64,000 nt of DNA, taken from NCBI GenBank assembly GCA_012927585.1, contig JABBOY010000036.1, positions 98,586 to 162,585 of the forward strand, in the 5' to 3' direction. Below are positions 51,763 through 60,448 of the stretch, piece by piece. The notes under the pieces are model-generated. The model was not told the DNA's origin. It saw only the letters and a list, made by a program, of their open reading frames with translations, and ran no database searches. The DNA is from Glaciimonas sp. (GTDB taxonomy: Bacteria > Pseudomonadota > Gammaproteobacteria > Burkholderiales > Burkholderiaceae_D). Within the stretch, counting starts at the first letter, position 1. Each line of letters opens with the position of its first letter. A program made the position numbers and the translations under genes.

Positions 51763-51965
51763 GCACAGATAGGCACAGCACAGATAGGAAATTCAACCGC
51801 ATGAGGGCAAGTATGGCACGGGTTTTGGGTTCCCAAACATCTTTGACCTGTGCAGTTTGAGCCGTCGCAGCAGCTCAATGGCGAGACCTCTGGCGAAAAG
51901 TCGGCATTGAATCTGCCGCGCACGCAGACTACCCCGCAGCGCAGCTCAATCGCCGTTTCTCTCAG

Positions 51966-52510
51966 TTACCAATTGACGCGCTGATCGACGCAGTAGTCGG
52001 GTGCGGGTTGCGCCGCCATATCCCAGTCCAGCTCGATTTGTGACCCCTCACCCACCTGCGCATCACAGTCCTCCCACAATGGCGGGCCACGCGCAGGGGC
52101 GATGTGTGGCGGCTCAGACTCCACACCGATGTGCTCCAGTATTTGCCGGATAACGGCGCTGTGCGTGATGAACGCGATGATGCGCATGGGCCCACCGCAC
52201 AGCGGGCACAGCAGCGGAAAAACTTCATAGATGCGGGCAATCAAAACCGCCCACAGGTAGTGCGCCGGTGCACGTTTGGGTGGCACGGGCTCGGGCGTGG
52301 GCGGGACGGCGTTGCCTTGCGGCGCAACTCCAGCGGTGCCCTCGCCAGTGATGACTGGCTCGGCCTGCGCCCATGGCCGGTTGCGCCGGTGCGGCCAGCG
52401 CCAAAGCCGTCACTGCAGCCCTGAGCGGCGAGTTCGGAGTCAGCATGCGTCCCTGACGTCCCCCTCCAGGCGGCAAGCCGACAACGCAGCACAGCTATCG
52501 GTCGCGAGTG
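51966..52510 (-). pseudogene. IS91-family transposase C-terminal remnant, frameshifted
   Basis: LTPNSPLRAAVTALALAAPAQP in one frame, KRAPAHYLWAVLIARIYEVFPLLCPLCGGPMRIIAFITHSAVIRQILEHIGVE in another. Confidence 0.7.
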
Positions 52511-52683
52511 GGACAAGCGATCACGTCACAGTGTCTGTCGATGTGCCCATCACATAGCGGCTGCCCATTTTTTGAGGGCGGTCGACAGCGTCTGACCCCG
52601 AGCGGGCTGTCGCCAAAAATGAAAACAGGCTCATTATTTGACACACTGAGTTTCGGCAATGGAAGGCGCGGTGGCTCACGGTT

Positions 52684-53493
52684 TTACGCGACCGAACTCG
52701 CATTAGCCAAACGTTCGCAGGCGTCGCGCGTCTGCTCGTCAAGCGGGAAGTAACTTTCGATGCGGAGTTCTTCGAGGGTCACGAGCCGTGGGGCCGAGAA
52801 CACGGTGATCGTCGTCATGAACCCGACACGGAGATCGCCCCGTTGAAGCCAAACGTTGAGTGTGCTGTCGATATTCGTACTCAAGTCGGGGCGACGCCAT
52901 TCAGCGTTCACGTCCGGATAGCTCAGTACTCGGTCCAGTAATGACGACAAGCGAGAATCACCTCGGCCATGCAGTATCTCGCGATGCAGCCGTGCCAACA
53001 TTTTTCCGGCGAGCAGTTCCCAGTCCACAACGAACGACCGAGCAAGGCCAGGATCAAACAGGAGCGAGAACATATCCAGCGGTCCGGTAACGCGAGTCGG
53101 GTCGGCCACAAAGAGCTCGAATACCCGGCTTGCGGCTCGATTGCTTCTGATGATCCGATAGTCAGCCGACAGCAGAGTGAGTGGATACGGCTCCTGCTGC
53201 CGCAGCATGCGCTCGATGGCCCAATCGATGGCGGGTGAAATCGCGTCAAGATCAGGCTCAGGAAAGCGAGCGACGAAACCTGCAGCTCGCAGCGCCTCGT
53301 TCTGCTCACGAAGCGGGACGTCGAGCGCAGTCATCAGCCGAAGCACCATCGCGTCGCTCGGTTTTGCCCGGCCTGACTCCAAGAAGCTGATATGTCGCGC
53401 GCTCACTCCGGCCGACAGTGCGAGGTCTAGCTGCGACTGCCCGTGGCGGCCACGCCAATATTTGAGTAGTGCCGGGAACAGTCGGTCTGTCAT
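52684..53493 (-). CDS. XRE/HTH regulator with MmyB-like ligand domain
   Basis: LLKYWRGRHGQSQLDLALSAGVSARHISFLESGRAKPSDAMVLRL...; MmyB-like C-terminal region. Confidence 0.9.
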   Translation of the reverse strand: MTDRLFPALLKYWRGRHGQSQLDLALSAGVSARHISFLESGRAKPSDAMVLRLMTALDVPLREQNEALRAAGFVARFPEPDLDAISPAIDWAIERMLRQQEPYPLTLLSADYRIIRSNRAASRVFELFVADPTRVTGPLDMFSLLFDPGLARSFVVDWELLAGKMLARLHREILHGRGDSRLSSLLDRVLSYPDVNAEWRRPDLSTNIDSTLNVWLQRGDLRVGFMTTITVFSAPRLVTLEELRIESYFPLDEQTRDACERLANASSVA

Positions 53494-53514
53494 TGCAGAG
53501 CTACCCCGCCGCCT

Positions 53515-54114
53515 TCATTTCGCCACGGTACTTGGCATGAGAGTGGCATTCAGGGCTGCACTCATATCTTGGTCGAGTGTTTTGACGCCTTTGATGACGA
53601 AGGTGCCACCGTTACGCCAAAGGGTACGTATGTTGGCCAGCAACTCCGGACTCTGCGGATTGAATACACGAACATCGATGAGTACCTCGGTGCCGCCTTC
53701 AACGATGACAGGTATGCCGACGGTGAGCCGCGGGCCAAGCTCATGCACAACAATGAGTACGACACGCTCGGGCTTTGCCGGTGTGGAAGCGGCCAAGCGC
53801 ATGAGCTCAGTGTCTGATGGAAGTGCATCTCCTTCTGGCAAGCGATGGATGCCAACTACGGCGAGGCAACTCGTCCGACTGAGGAAGCCTTGAATTCCTC
53901 GAAGTGCAGCAGCCTCGCGGAGTGGGGGTTCCTTCTGATCGGGCCGCCACTGCAGGCTCCAGTAGACGACCGTGTTGATGGCCCGTGCGCCGACTTGGCA
54001 CAGCGGCTCCTTGAGTGGCGAGCCAGTTGTTTCGACCTTCGTTGATGCGCAACCTGCCAAGCCAACTACGGAAGCAAGCGCGGTGAAGGCGATGAGGCGT
54101 TTAGTGAGAGGCAT
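53515..54114 (-). CDS. Lipoprotein, terminal cassette-like gene
   Basis: MPLTKRLIAFTALASVVGLAGCAST lipobox; start lies a few bp after attC 54123-54191. Confidence 0.75.
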   Translation of the reverse strand: MPLTKRLIAFTALASVVGLAGCASTKVETTGSPLKEPLCQVGARAINTVVYWSLQWRPDQKEPPLREAAALRGIQGFLSRTSCLAVVGIHRLPEGDALPSDTELMRLAASTPAKPERVVLIVVHELGPRLTVGIPVIVEGGTEVLIDVRVFNPQSPELLANIRTLWRNGGTFVIKGVKTLDQDMSAALNATLMPSTVAK

Positions 54115-54122
54115 TTGTAGGC

Positions 54123-54191
54123 GGCTAACGTAGAGCTAAGGGGCTGCGCGAGGGTTTATTCGCGCAGTCCCGCTTGAGCGCCGGGTTGGGC
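54123..54191 (-). other. attC site 1
   Basis: Core-like ends GCCCAAC...GTTAGCC (minus) with internal stem GGGGCTGCGCG / CGCGCAGTCCC. Confidence 0.85.
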
Positions 54192-54210
54192 ATCGGCTTC
54201 CTGCAGAGGC

Positions 54211-54468
54211 TCATTTTGGATCGCCAAATTTCGTTAATGCCGCAGGAGTAACCTGTAAGACTCGGGCTACCTGACTTTTGGTCAGCCCCGATTTTCTGAG
54301 TATGAAGTACAAATCTTTCCCGTCCTCAGTAATTCGACCTCCTGGTGTTTTTGCAACTTCCAAGATTGAGTCAAGAATTCGCGCTCGCTCTTCCAGCGTC
54401 TTGATTTGTTTTTCGAGGGGACTCATAACCATTTTTAAGCCTTTCATTATGAATTGATGAGCGCCCAT
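54211..54468 (-). CDS. Cassette gene: small HTH-type protein
   Basis: 85 aa; LEERARILDSILEVAKTPGGRITEDGKDLYFILRKSGLTKSQVARVLQVTPAALTKFGDPK. Confidence 0.7.
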   Translation of the reverse strand: MGAHQFIMKGLKMVMSPLEKQIKTLEERARILDSILEVAKTPGGRITEDGKDLYFILRKSGLTKSQVARVLQVTPAALTKFGDPK

Positions 54469-54572
54469 TTTCCATGGTTATGTTTTAAATGTCAATAACA
54501 AGTTTAAAACATTGTATGTAAGTATTAAATATAAATAGGAGGTGCGGAGTGTTGCAAGGGGCTGACGTAGAT

Positions 54573-54641
54573 GCCCAACGTTTGAGATGAGAGGCGTGAC
54601 CCGGCTTGCCGGAGCACGTCCTCTCGATTGAAGGGTTAGCC
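54573..54641 (-). other. attC site 2
   Basis: GCCCAAC...GTTAGCC on plus strand, internal stem GAGAGGCGTG / CACGTCCTCTC. Confidence 0.85.
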
Positions 54642-54662
54642 CTTAGCCGCATGGCGCTTGCC

Positions 54663-55145
54663 TTACTCATAGGGGGTTCCATCTTTGCGGGTGAATTTCC
54701 ATTTACCATCTACAAGTACAGCCTTGAGATCATCATCTGGATAACTACCTTCGTCCCCCGGCGATCTGTCGCCGACTTCGAGGTACACGACTTCTTCGGA
54801 AGTTTCATTTATCAGGCGATGTCCGTTGCCTGTGCCAGCCTTGAAGCCTGCACACATTCCAGGGCCGAGCTTGCTGTGACCTTCGTCGGTGTGCAGTGTG
54901 GGGTGCCCTTGAAGTATGTAGACGAACTCGTCTTGTTTGGTGTGTGCGTGACGCAGAGCTGAAACTGAATCTGGGGCTAAGCGCGTGAGGTTCACGCCGA
55001 AGTTTGCAAGACCGAAAATCTCGCCAAGCTGGCTCTTCGTTCGGCCCAACATCCGTGCGGCGAACGGCTCGGGATATACAGACGGCTTGCTTCTCGGGGG
55101 TACTTCGGCCGCGATTGCGGCGGCTGGATTTTTCTTTTCGGACAT
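54663..55145 (-). CDS. Cassette gene: cupin-domain protein
   Basis: LRHAHTKQDEFVYILQGHPTLHTDEGHSKLGPGMCAGFKAGTGNGHRLINETSEEVVYLEVGDRSPGDEGSYPDDDL. Confidence 0.88.
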   Translation of the reverse strand: MSEKKNPAAAIAAEVPPRSKPSVYPEPFAARMLGRTKSQLGEIFGLANFGVNLTRLAPDSVSALRHAHTKQDEFVYILQGHPTLHTDEGHSKLGPGMCAGFKAGTGNGHRLINETSEEVVYLEVGDRSPGDEGSYPDDDLKAVLVDGKWKFTRKDGTPYE

Positions 55146-55171
55146 GGAGCCTCGCGATAGAAATTACTGAG

Positions 55172-55231
55172 GGCTAACGCTTGAGTTAAGCCGAGCCGCG
55201 AAGCGGCTTCGGCTTGAACGAATTGTTAGGC
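55172..55231 (-). other. attC site 3
   Basis: GGCTAAC...GTTAGGC, 60 bp; arms TTAAGCCGAGCCGC / GCGGCTTCGGCTTGAA. Confidence 0.92.
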
Positions 55232-55232
55232 G

Positions 55233-55889
55233 TCACTGCACCTGGTGCCGGAGCACAACATGGGTAGCCTTTTCCGATCCCACGAACTGCACGCATTCGT
55301 ATCCCAGGGCAGGCAGGTCAACCCCCTCGAATAGTCGCTCTCCTCCGCCGAGCAGGACCGGCGCGATTGCGACGTGCAGCTCATCGATCAGGCCCGCACA
55401 AAGATACTGCTGTATGGCATTTGACCCGCCACCAATTCGCACGTCCATCCCGTCCGCTGCCTTGCGCGCTTGGTCAAGCGCCTCGTGAATGCCGCCTGTG
55501 ACGAAATGGAATGTAGTGTTGCCTTCCATTTGTATGGACGAGCGCGCGTGATGGGTCAGGATGAAAACTGGCACGTGATAGGGTGGATCGTTCCCCCACC
55601 AGCCCTTCCAGTTCATGTCCGGCCACGGGCCACGAATCGGTCCGAACATGTTCCTCCCGAGGATCCACGCACCCACATTCTTGGCACCTCGCGCAGCGAA
55701 ATCGTCATCGATCCCTCCCGTACCACCTTCCTTTCCATGCATCTGCCGCCAATTGCGAGTGGAAACGACCCAGTCATGTAGGGATTCACCGCCGACGCCG
55801 AGCGGATTGTCAACGCCTTGATCCGGACCCGCCCCGTAGCCGTCAAGCGAGATGGTGAAGCTCTCAACTCGGACTCGTGTCATTTTCAT
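55233..55889 (-). CDS. Cassette gene: dihydrofolate-reductase family (RibD C-terminal-like)
   Basis: SLDGYGAGPDQGVDNPLG...VFILTHHARSSIQMEGNTTFHFVTGG...VRIGGGSNAIQQYLCAGLIDELHVAIAPVLLGGGERLFEG. Confidence 0.9.
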   Translation of the reverse strand: MKMTRVRVESFTISLDGYGAGPDQGVDNPLGVGGESLHDWVVSTRNWRQMHGKEGGTGGIDDDFAARGAKNVGAWILGRNMFGPIRGPWPDMNWKGWWGNDPPYHVPVFILTHHARSSIQMEGNTTFHFVTGGIHEALDQARKAADGMDVRIGGGSNAIQQYLCAGLIDELHVAIAPVLLGGGERLFEGVDLPALGYECVQFVGSEKATHVVLRHQVQ

Positions 55890-55907
55890 GCCTCCGTTTG
55901 GATTGAC

Positions 55908-55967
55908 GCCTAACGCCTGAATTAAGCCGAACCGCGAAGCGGTTTCGGCTTGAATGAATTGTTAGAC
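55908..55967 (-). other. attC site 4
   Basis: GCCTAAC...GTTAGAC, 60 bp; near-identical to 58643-58702. Confidence 0.93.
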
Positions 55968-56288
55968 GGCATTTGCATGGGCCACCACAACGAAATGCTG
56001 CACTAGCGGCTCAAACTCTAAGAGATAGTCTTGATCTTCTGGGTAGTACTTAGCCAGCAGTAGGTCATCCCCAGCAAAAGCACGAATGCTCTCTTCCGAT
56101 TCCCAATGGGTGACGGTCATAAAATGCGTTACCTCACCCTCGTCTCGCCGCAGTACGGCGACAGTAAGGTTGCCCGGAACTGAGCGGTAGTCTGGAACAG
56201 CCCGTTGCTCAAGAAAGGTCGTATAAGCGTCGGCCTTCGAGCGCGGTGTGACCCCATGCCACATGCGACAAATCATTGAACTCTCCAA
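55962..56288 (-). CDS. Cassette gene: antibiotic-biosynthesis-monooxygenase (ABM/dabb-like) protein
   Basis: MICRMWHGVTPRSKADAYTTFLEQRAVPDYRSVPGNLTVAVLRRDEGEVTHFMTVTHWESEESIRAFAGDD. Confidence 0.85.
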   Translation of the reverse strand: MESSMICRMWHGVTPRSKADAYTTFLEQRAVPDYRSVPGNLTVAVLRRDEGEVTHFMTVTHWESEESIRAFAGDDLLLAKYYPEDQDYLLEFEPLVQHFVVVAHANAV

Positions 56289-56292
56289 TGCC

Positions 56293-56369
56293 GTCTAACG
56301 ACCGAGATAAGCGGCCCGCGTCAGCGGGTCCGGCGACCGGAGGGAGCGAACTTGATTGACATGTTAGAC
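56293..56369 (-). other. attC site 5
   Basis: GTCTAAC...GTTAGAC, 77 bp with long imperfect loop. Confidence 0.8.
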
Positions 56370-56621
56370 CTGTGCCTTTCGCATCTTCCGCTCGCGCTTG
56401 AGATAGCGGATACATCCAATTGTGACAATCAGGCCAATGACTACGGTTGCCAATCCTGTCAGCAGCCATGTAGTTGACGGGCCAGTGAGAGGTTCGCAGT
56501 TCGCCACACAAGCGATAGGCTCCAAATGAATTAAGTCAGCACCCTGTAAGGACCAAAGCACACCAAGGAGGGTGAGCACGATCCCTAATAGGGCGAAAAC
56601 TCGCGCAAGCCAAATTTTCAT
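56364..56621 (-). CDS. Cassette gene: small membrane protein (two TM)
   Basis: 85-aa ORF ending inside attC 5; ARVFALLGIVLTLLGVLWSL...WLLTGLATVVIGLIVTIGCI. Confidence 0.75.
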   Translation of the reverse strand: MKIWLARVFALLGIVLTLLGVLWSLQGADLIHLEPIACVANCEPLTGPSTTWLLTGLATVVIGLIVTIGCIRYLKRERKMRKAQV

Positions 56622-56703
56622 GTCGTCTCCTAAAGCAAGAAAAGATGCTGATCAACAATTGTCAGAACACCAGAATTCGTCGATGCGATGACGTTCGTGC
56701 GCA

Positions 56704-56762
56704 GGTCAACGCTCGAGCTAAGTGGCCTGCCGTTGGCGCTCCGGTTGAGCGAGTGGTTAGGC
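56704..56762 (-). other. attC site 6 (degenerate)
   Basis: GGTCAAC...GTTAGGC, 59 bp; weaker internal complementarity. Confidence 0.65.
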
Positions 56763-56782
56763 GTCACGGCACGTTGGAAAGA

Positions 56783-57133
56783 CTACTTCGACTTTCCATC
56801 GTATTCATGCACTGGAACCTTGCTCAGGTCGAGGTTCTCTATGCATCGAAGATTGACTGCTGCAACGGCATTGCCCTTGGGATCAGTACCTTCGCCGAAG
56901 GTGTGAATGCCGCACTTTGCGCAGAAGCGATGCTTGATAACGTGCTTGTTAAAGGTGTATGTGCTGGCGGCGGACTCTGGTGTCCTAAGTCGCAACGCTG
57001 TTCTGGGAACGAACCAGAGGAGTGACGCCCTGCGGGAGCAGATGGAGCAATTGCAGGCAAGGCCGCTGTCAATTTCGCCGTCCACGTCGAAGGCTACGGC
57101 CCCGCAGTGGCAACTGCCTGTATGTGTAGTCAT
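56783..57133 (-). CDS. Cassette gene: GFA/CENP-V family protein
   Basis: MTTHTGSCHCGAVAFDVDGEIDSGLACNCSICSRRASLLWFVP...HRFCAKCGIHTFGEG. Confidence 0.93.
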   Translation of the reverse strand: MTTHTGSCHCGAVAFDVDGEIDSGLACNCSICSRRASLLWFVPRTALRLRTPESAASTYTFNKHVIKHRFCAKCGIHTFGEGTDPKGNAVAAVNLRCIENLDLSKVPVHEYDGKSK

Positions 57134-57240
57134 GGTTTTCTACTCCTTCAAATTAGGTGATGCTTCAGGGACGAATGAGCGGAGATGCTAGCGCCTCGGC
57201 TGGATTTTACCCTCAGAGAACCCGTACAGCATTTTGTGAA

Positions 57241-57311
57241 GCCTAACGTTCAAGGTCAGGGGCGCTGCGCGGCTTTATCGCGCAGCGTCCGCGTTGACCG
57301 ACGAGTTAGAC
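57241..57311 (-). other. attC site 7
   Basis: GCCTAAC...GTTAGAC, 71 bp; stem GGGGCGCTGCGCG / CGCGCAGCGTCC. Confidence 0.92.
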
Positions 57312-57349
57312 ATTTAATGTGACTGCCCCCGGTTTGTGCGCACTCCTTC

Positions 57350-58162
57350 TCACTTCTTGCCAAGGCCAAATGACTTTCTCAGGCTTTTGTCCACTGGCCC
57401 TGCGGGCATGAAACGGCGCAGCTTGCTCAATAGCGATGCCTCGCCTTTCGGGGTATGTCGCATGCGCCAGGTGCCGAGAGCTGCGCCGATGATCGTGCTT
57501 GCAACGCCGTCCGGTTCGGAAGCACTGCCAACATTCTCGGCAACTGCGCGCGATACAAGGTCGCGCTCGGCGTCATATGCTGAGATTTTGTTGGTTACTT
57601 GGGGCGAATTAGCGTCGATGTTGCTCTTCGTGAAGCCAGGTTCGACGAGGGCCACACGGATTCCGAACTGGCGTACTTCATGATCCAGAGTCTCAGACAT
57701 TCCCTCAACGGCATGTTTGGAGGCTGAATAGAGCCCCATGTAGGGGGCAGGAAGGAAGCCCACCACCGAACTGACGTTGACGATTCTGCCGGAGCGTTGC
57801 GCGCGCATGTGTGGAAGCACCGCTTGGGTAGTGCGCAGGATGCCTAGCACGTTGGTATCGAACATCCATGTGGCCTCGTCAATCGACGTTTCCTCCGCCG
57901 CGCCAAGCATGGCCACCCCCGCATTATTGACGAGCACGTCGATGTGTTTGGCTCGATCAATGACAAATTGGATTCCGCGCTTGACGGAGTCGTTGTCGCG
58001 AACATCCATCTCGACGAATTGCACTCCTGGCAACGGAGATGCTTTGGGAATGTTGCGCACCGTACCGAATACTTGGCAGCCTCGCTCGGCGAACTTTTCG
58101 GCTGTTGCACGCCCAATTCCTGATGACACTCCGGTAACGATGACGACTGTAGATTTTGACAT
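57350..58162 (-). CDS. Cassette gene: short-chain dehydrogenase/reductase
   Basis: [32 protein letters not shown]...NNAGVAMLG...[13 protein letters not shown]. Confidence 0.93.
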   Translation of the reverse strand: MSKSTVVIVTGVSSGIGRATAEKFAERGCQVFGTVRNIPKASPLPGVQFVEMDVRDNDSVKRGIQFVIDRAKHIDVLVNNAGVAMLGAAEETSIDEATWMFDTNVLGILRTTQAVLPHMRAQRSGRIVNVSSVVGFLPAPYMGLYSASKHAVEGMSETLDHEVRQFGIRVALVEPGFTKSNIDANSPQVTNKISAYDAERDLVSRAVAENVGSASEPDGVASTIIGAALGTWRMRHTPKGEASLLSKLRRFMPAGPVDKSLRKSFGLGKK

Positions 58163-58197
58163 GGCAGTTCCTTTTCAAAAAATGACTAAATAGAGAC

Positions 58198-58260
58198 GTC
58201 TAACGTAAAGTTGAGGGGCGCGCCGCTTTTGGCGCGTCCCTCTCGAACGCAATGTTAGGC
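58198..58260 (-). other. attC site 8
   Basis: GTCTAAC...GTTAGGC, 63 bp; stem GAGGGGCGCGCC / GGCGCGTCCCTC. Confidence 0.93.
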
Positions 58261-58623
58261 ATTGACACTAGTTTCTTGAAGCACCCAACCGTTGCCGTCG
58301 GGGTCTTCAAAGGTTGCATAAGTACCCCAGAGCGCAGCTTCTATTTCCGACAAAATCAGACCGCGGCTTCGGAGCTTCTCGTGCTCCTCACGAATGTTTG
58401 AGGTTTCGAGAACGATGCCCTTCACACAGCCGGGAGGCATTTTCTCAAACCATGTGACCAACGTGACCGTAGCAGTTCCTTCCGAAGGGGCAAGCTGTAT
58501 CCATTGCTGGTTCGGACCCATTGGATTGTCTCGAATGACCTTGAACCCCAAGACCTTGGAATAGAACTGCTTGGATCTTTGTTGATCGGTGACCGGTATG
58601 GAAATGATGGCAATGCGAGACAT
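58255..58623 (-). CDS. Cassette gene: glyoxalase/VOC family protein
   Basis: MSRIAIISIPVTDQQRSKQFYSKVLGFKVIRDNPMGPNQQWIQLAP...ATFEDPDGNGWVLQE. Confidence 0.92.
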   Translation of the reverse strand: MSRIAIISIPVTDQQRSKQFYSKVLGFKVIRDNPMGPNQQWIQLAPSEGTATVTLVTWFEKMPPGCVKGIVLETSNIREEHEKLRSRGLILSEIEAALWGTYATFEDPDGNGWVLQETSVNA

Positions 58624-58642
58624 GAAGAATCCTCCTGTAGAT

Positions 58643-58702
58643 GCCTAACGCCAGAATTAAGCCGAACCGCGAAGCGGTTTCGGCTTGAATGAATTGTTAG
58701 GC
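58643..58702 (-). other. attC site 9
   Basis: GCCTAAC...GTTAGGC, 60 bp; near-identical to attC 4. Confidence 0.93.
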
Positions 58703-59368
58703 CTCACTCGGGAGACTACCGCCACAATCATTTTTACGTGAATATTTGAGAACAACGACTCCACAGTCATATGGGGTAGCTCCCATCAAGTTTAGTTCCA
58801 CCTTGCTGTCGATATCTTTGAACATAGACCTTCCGACACCAACTGCAGTTGGATTGACAAACAAATGAAACTCATCAATGAGTCCATCTTTGATTAACGA
58901 AGAGGCAAATGTCGGACCGCCATAGACAAGAATGTCCTTGCCCATTTCGCTCTTCAATCGATCAATTTCGTTCTTGCTGTCCCCTTTAACCAATTCTGTA
59001 TTCTTCCAGACTGATTCGTTGAGTGTTTTAGTAAAAACCAGTTTGCGCATTTCCGTAATGGGCTTAGCGAAGGCATATTGCGGATCGGCAGGGTTTTGGG
59101 TCAATTTTTCCCAATGGCTGTGGAATCCTTCTTCCGCCATTTTTCTGCTGAGTAAAATGCAATCCGAAGAAGTTGTTAAATCAATGTAGTACTGCCTTAG
59201 CCTGTTGTCCCACTTCCAGTCGTCACTCCAAGGCCATACCATCCAATTTGGAGTTCCCTCTGCATCGGCACTGAATCCATCAACGGATATCTGCATTACC
59301 AATTTTACTTTTCGCATGATTCGTTCTCCTAGACATGGGCAAAGGGGCCATCTATTTGGCAGCCCCAC
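58697..59368 (-). CDS. Cassette gene: dihydrofolate-reductase family (RibD C-terminal-like), second
   Basis: MRKVKLVMQISVDGFSADAEGTPNWMVWPW...DILVYGGPTFASSLIKDGLIDEFHLFVNPTAVGVGRSMF. Confidence 0.9.
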   Translation of the reverse strand: MGLPNRWPLCPCLGERIMRKVKLVMQISVDGFSADAEGTPNWMVWPWSDDWKWDNRLRQYYIDLTTSSDCILLSRKMAEEGFHSHWEKLTQNPADPQYAFAKPITEMRKLVFTKTLNESVWKNTELVKGDSKNEIDRLKSEMGKDILVYGGPTFASSLIKDGLIDEFHLFVNPTAVGVGRSMFKDIDSKVELNLMGATPYDCGVVVLKYSRKNDCGGSLPSEA

Positions 59369-59424
59369 CTATACGACGTATAAGTGTGCTCAGAATCGAC
59401 AATGCTGCGAATAGGTCTGGTGAG

Positions 59425-59482
59425 GCCTAACGCTGGAAGTCAGCGGCGCCGGTACGGCGTCCGCTGCATTGACTTGTTAGGC
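59425..59482 (-). other. attC site 10
   Basis: GCCTAAC...GTTAGGC, 58 bp; stem GTCAGCGGCGCC / GGCGTCCGCTG. Confidence 0.92.
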
Positions 59483-59492
59483 TTACCAGCCG

Positions 59493-59879
59493 CTAATACG
59501 GCCCGTCGACTAGCCGTTGCGACAACCACCAGATGTTACCGTGCTTATCTTTTACGCCACCCTGCCGGTCTTGATACGGCATAACTGAAACGTCCATGAT
59601 CTTCTCGGCGCCAGCAGAAATAGCCTTGTCCATTGCTGCGTCAGCATTGGACACGTAGAGATAGTGCGACGAGGGCATTGCCGGGAACGCTAAAGTAGCC
59701 TCACTTACCATGACCGTTGACCCATTGATTTTCACTTGTGCGTTCGCAACGCGCGTCCCGTCCATGTGCCGCAGGACTTCAACGCCCCCAAGTCCGTTGA
59801 CCAGGAATTTGATGAAGTCATCTGCTTCCTCGACGAAAAAGTAGGCAGTGATGCTGCTGAAGCCCGGTGGTATGTGCAT
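59493..59879 (-). CDS. Cassette gene: PhnB-like VOC protein
   Basis: MHIPPGFSSITAYFFVEEADDFIKFLVNGLGGVEVLRH...ILDVSVMPYQDRQGGVKDKHGNIWWLSQ-like end. Confidence 0.9.
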   Translation of the reverse strand: MHIPPGFSSITAYFFVEEADDFIKFLVNGLGGVEVLRHMDGTRVANAQVKINGSTVMVSEATLAFPAMPSSHYLYVSNADAAMDKAISAGAEKIMDVSVMPYQDRQGGVKDKHGNIWWLSQRLVDGPY

Positions 59880-59895
59880 GATGTTTATCCTGGAA

Positions 59896-60019
59896 GCCTA
59901 ACGAATGAAGCTAACCGGCCCCGCCTGCACCGAGGCGATGAACGAAGCCGAGATAGCGAGAAGTTGAGAGAGAGCGAAAGGCAATGCAGGCGGGGTCCGA
60001 GTTGAGCGGAGGGTTAGGT
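59896..60019 (-). other. attC site 11 (long, 124 bp)
   Basis: GCCTAAC...GTTAGGT; stem TAACCGGCCCCGCCTGCA / TGCAGGCGGGGTCCGAGTTG with long central loop. Confidence 0.85.
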
Positions 60020-60037
60020 GCCGGGGAGATTTGTTGG

Positions 60038-60448
60038 TTATTGCTTCGATTCGACATGCTTAGCGAATCGGTTCAGAATGCACTGCCAACCTTGCTTTTG
60101 TTGTTCAGCTGAATTCTCATCTTCGGCATCGAAGGTTTCAACAACTTTGACCCCGCTACTGCCATGGGTGAATTGAATAGAAACAGTGCGCCCATCTTCA
60201 AGGGCATATTCGATCAGGGAAAACTGTTCAACCTTTGTATAAGTACCTTCGAAATCGAAGCCAAAGCTCCCGTCTTTTGCTTCCATGCGATAACTAAACT
60301 TCCCGCCAATGCGGAGATCATTTGAGCTCCGCGGGTTGTACCATTCATCGGAGGCTGCGTTCCATTGATTGATATCGTCGGGAGAGATCCAAGCCGACCA
60401 GACCTTCTCTAAGCTTGAATTTACGGATACCTGGATTGAGATTTTCAT
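60038..60448 (-). CDS. Cassette gene: SRPBCC/AHSA1-type protein
   Basis: MKISIQVSVNSSLEKVWSAWISPDDINQWNAASDEWYNPRSSNDLRIGGKFSYRMEAKDGS. Confidence 0.92.
   Translation of the reverse strand: MKISIQVSVNSSLEKVWSAWISPDDINQWNAASDEWYNPRSSNDLRIGGKFSYRMEAKDGSFGFDFEGTYTKVEQFSLIEYALEDGRTVSIQFTHGSSGVKVVETFDAEDENSAEQQKQGWQCILNRFAKHVESKQ

Noticed and set aside
54123-60019. Regularly spaced repeats considered as a CRISPR array
   Set aside because: Repeats are 58-124 bp, variable, imperfectly palindromic and separated by whole genes; integron attC explains them and no cas genes are present.
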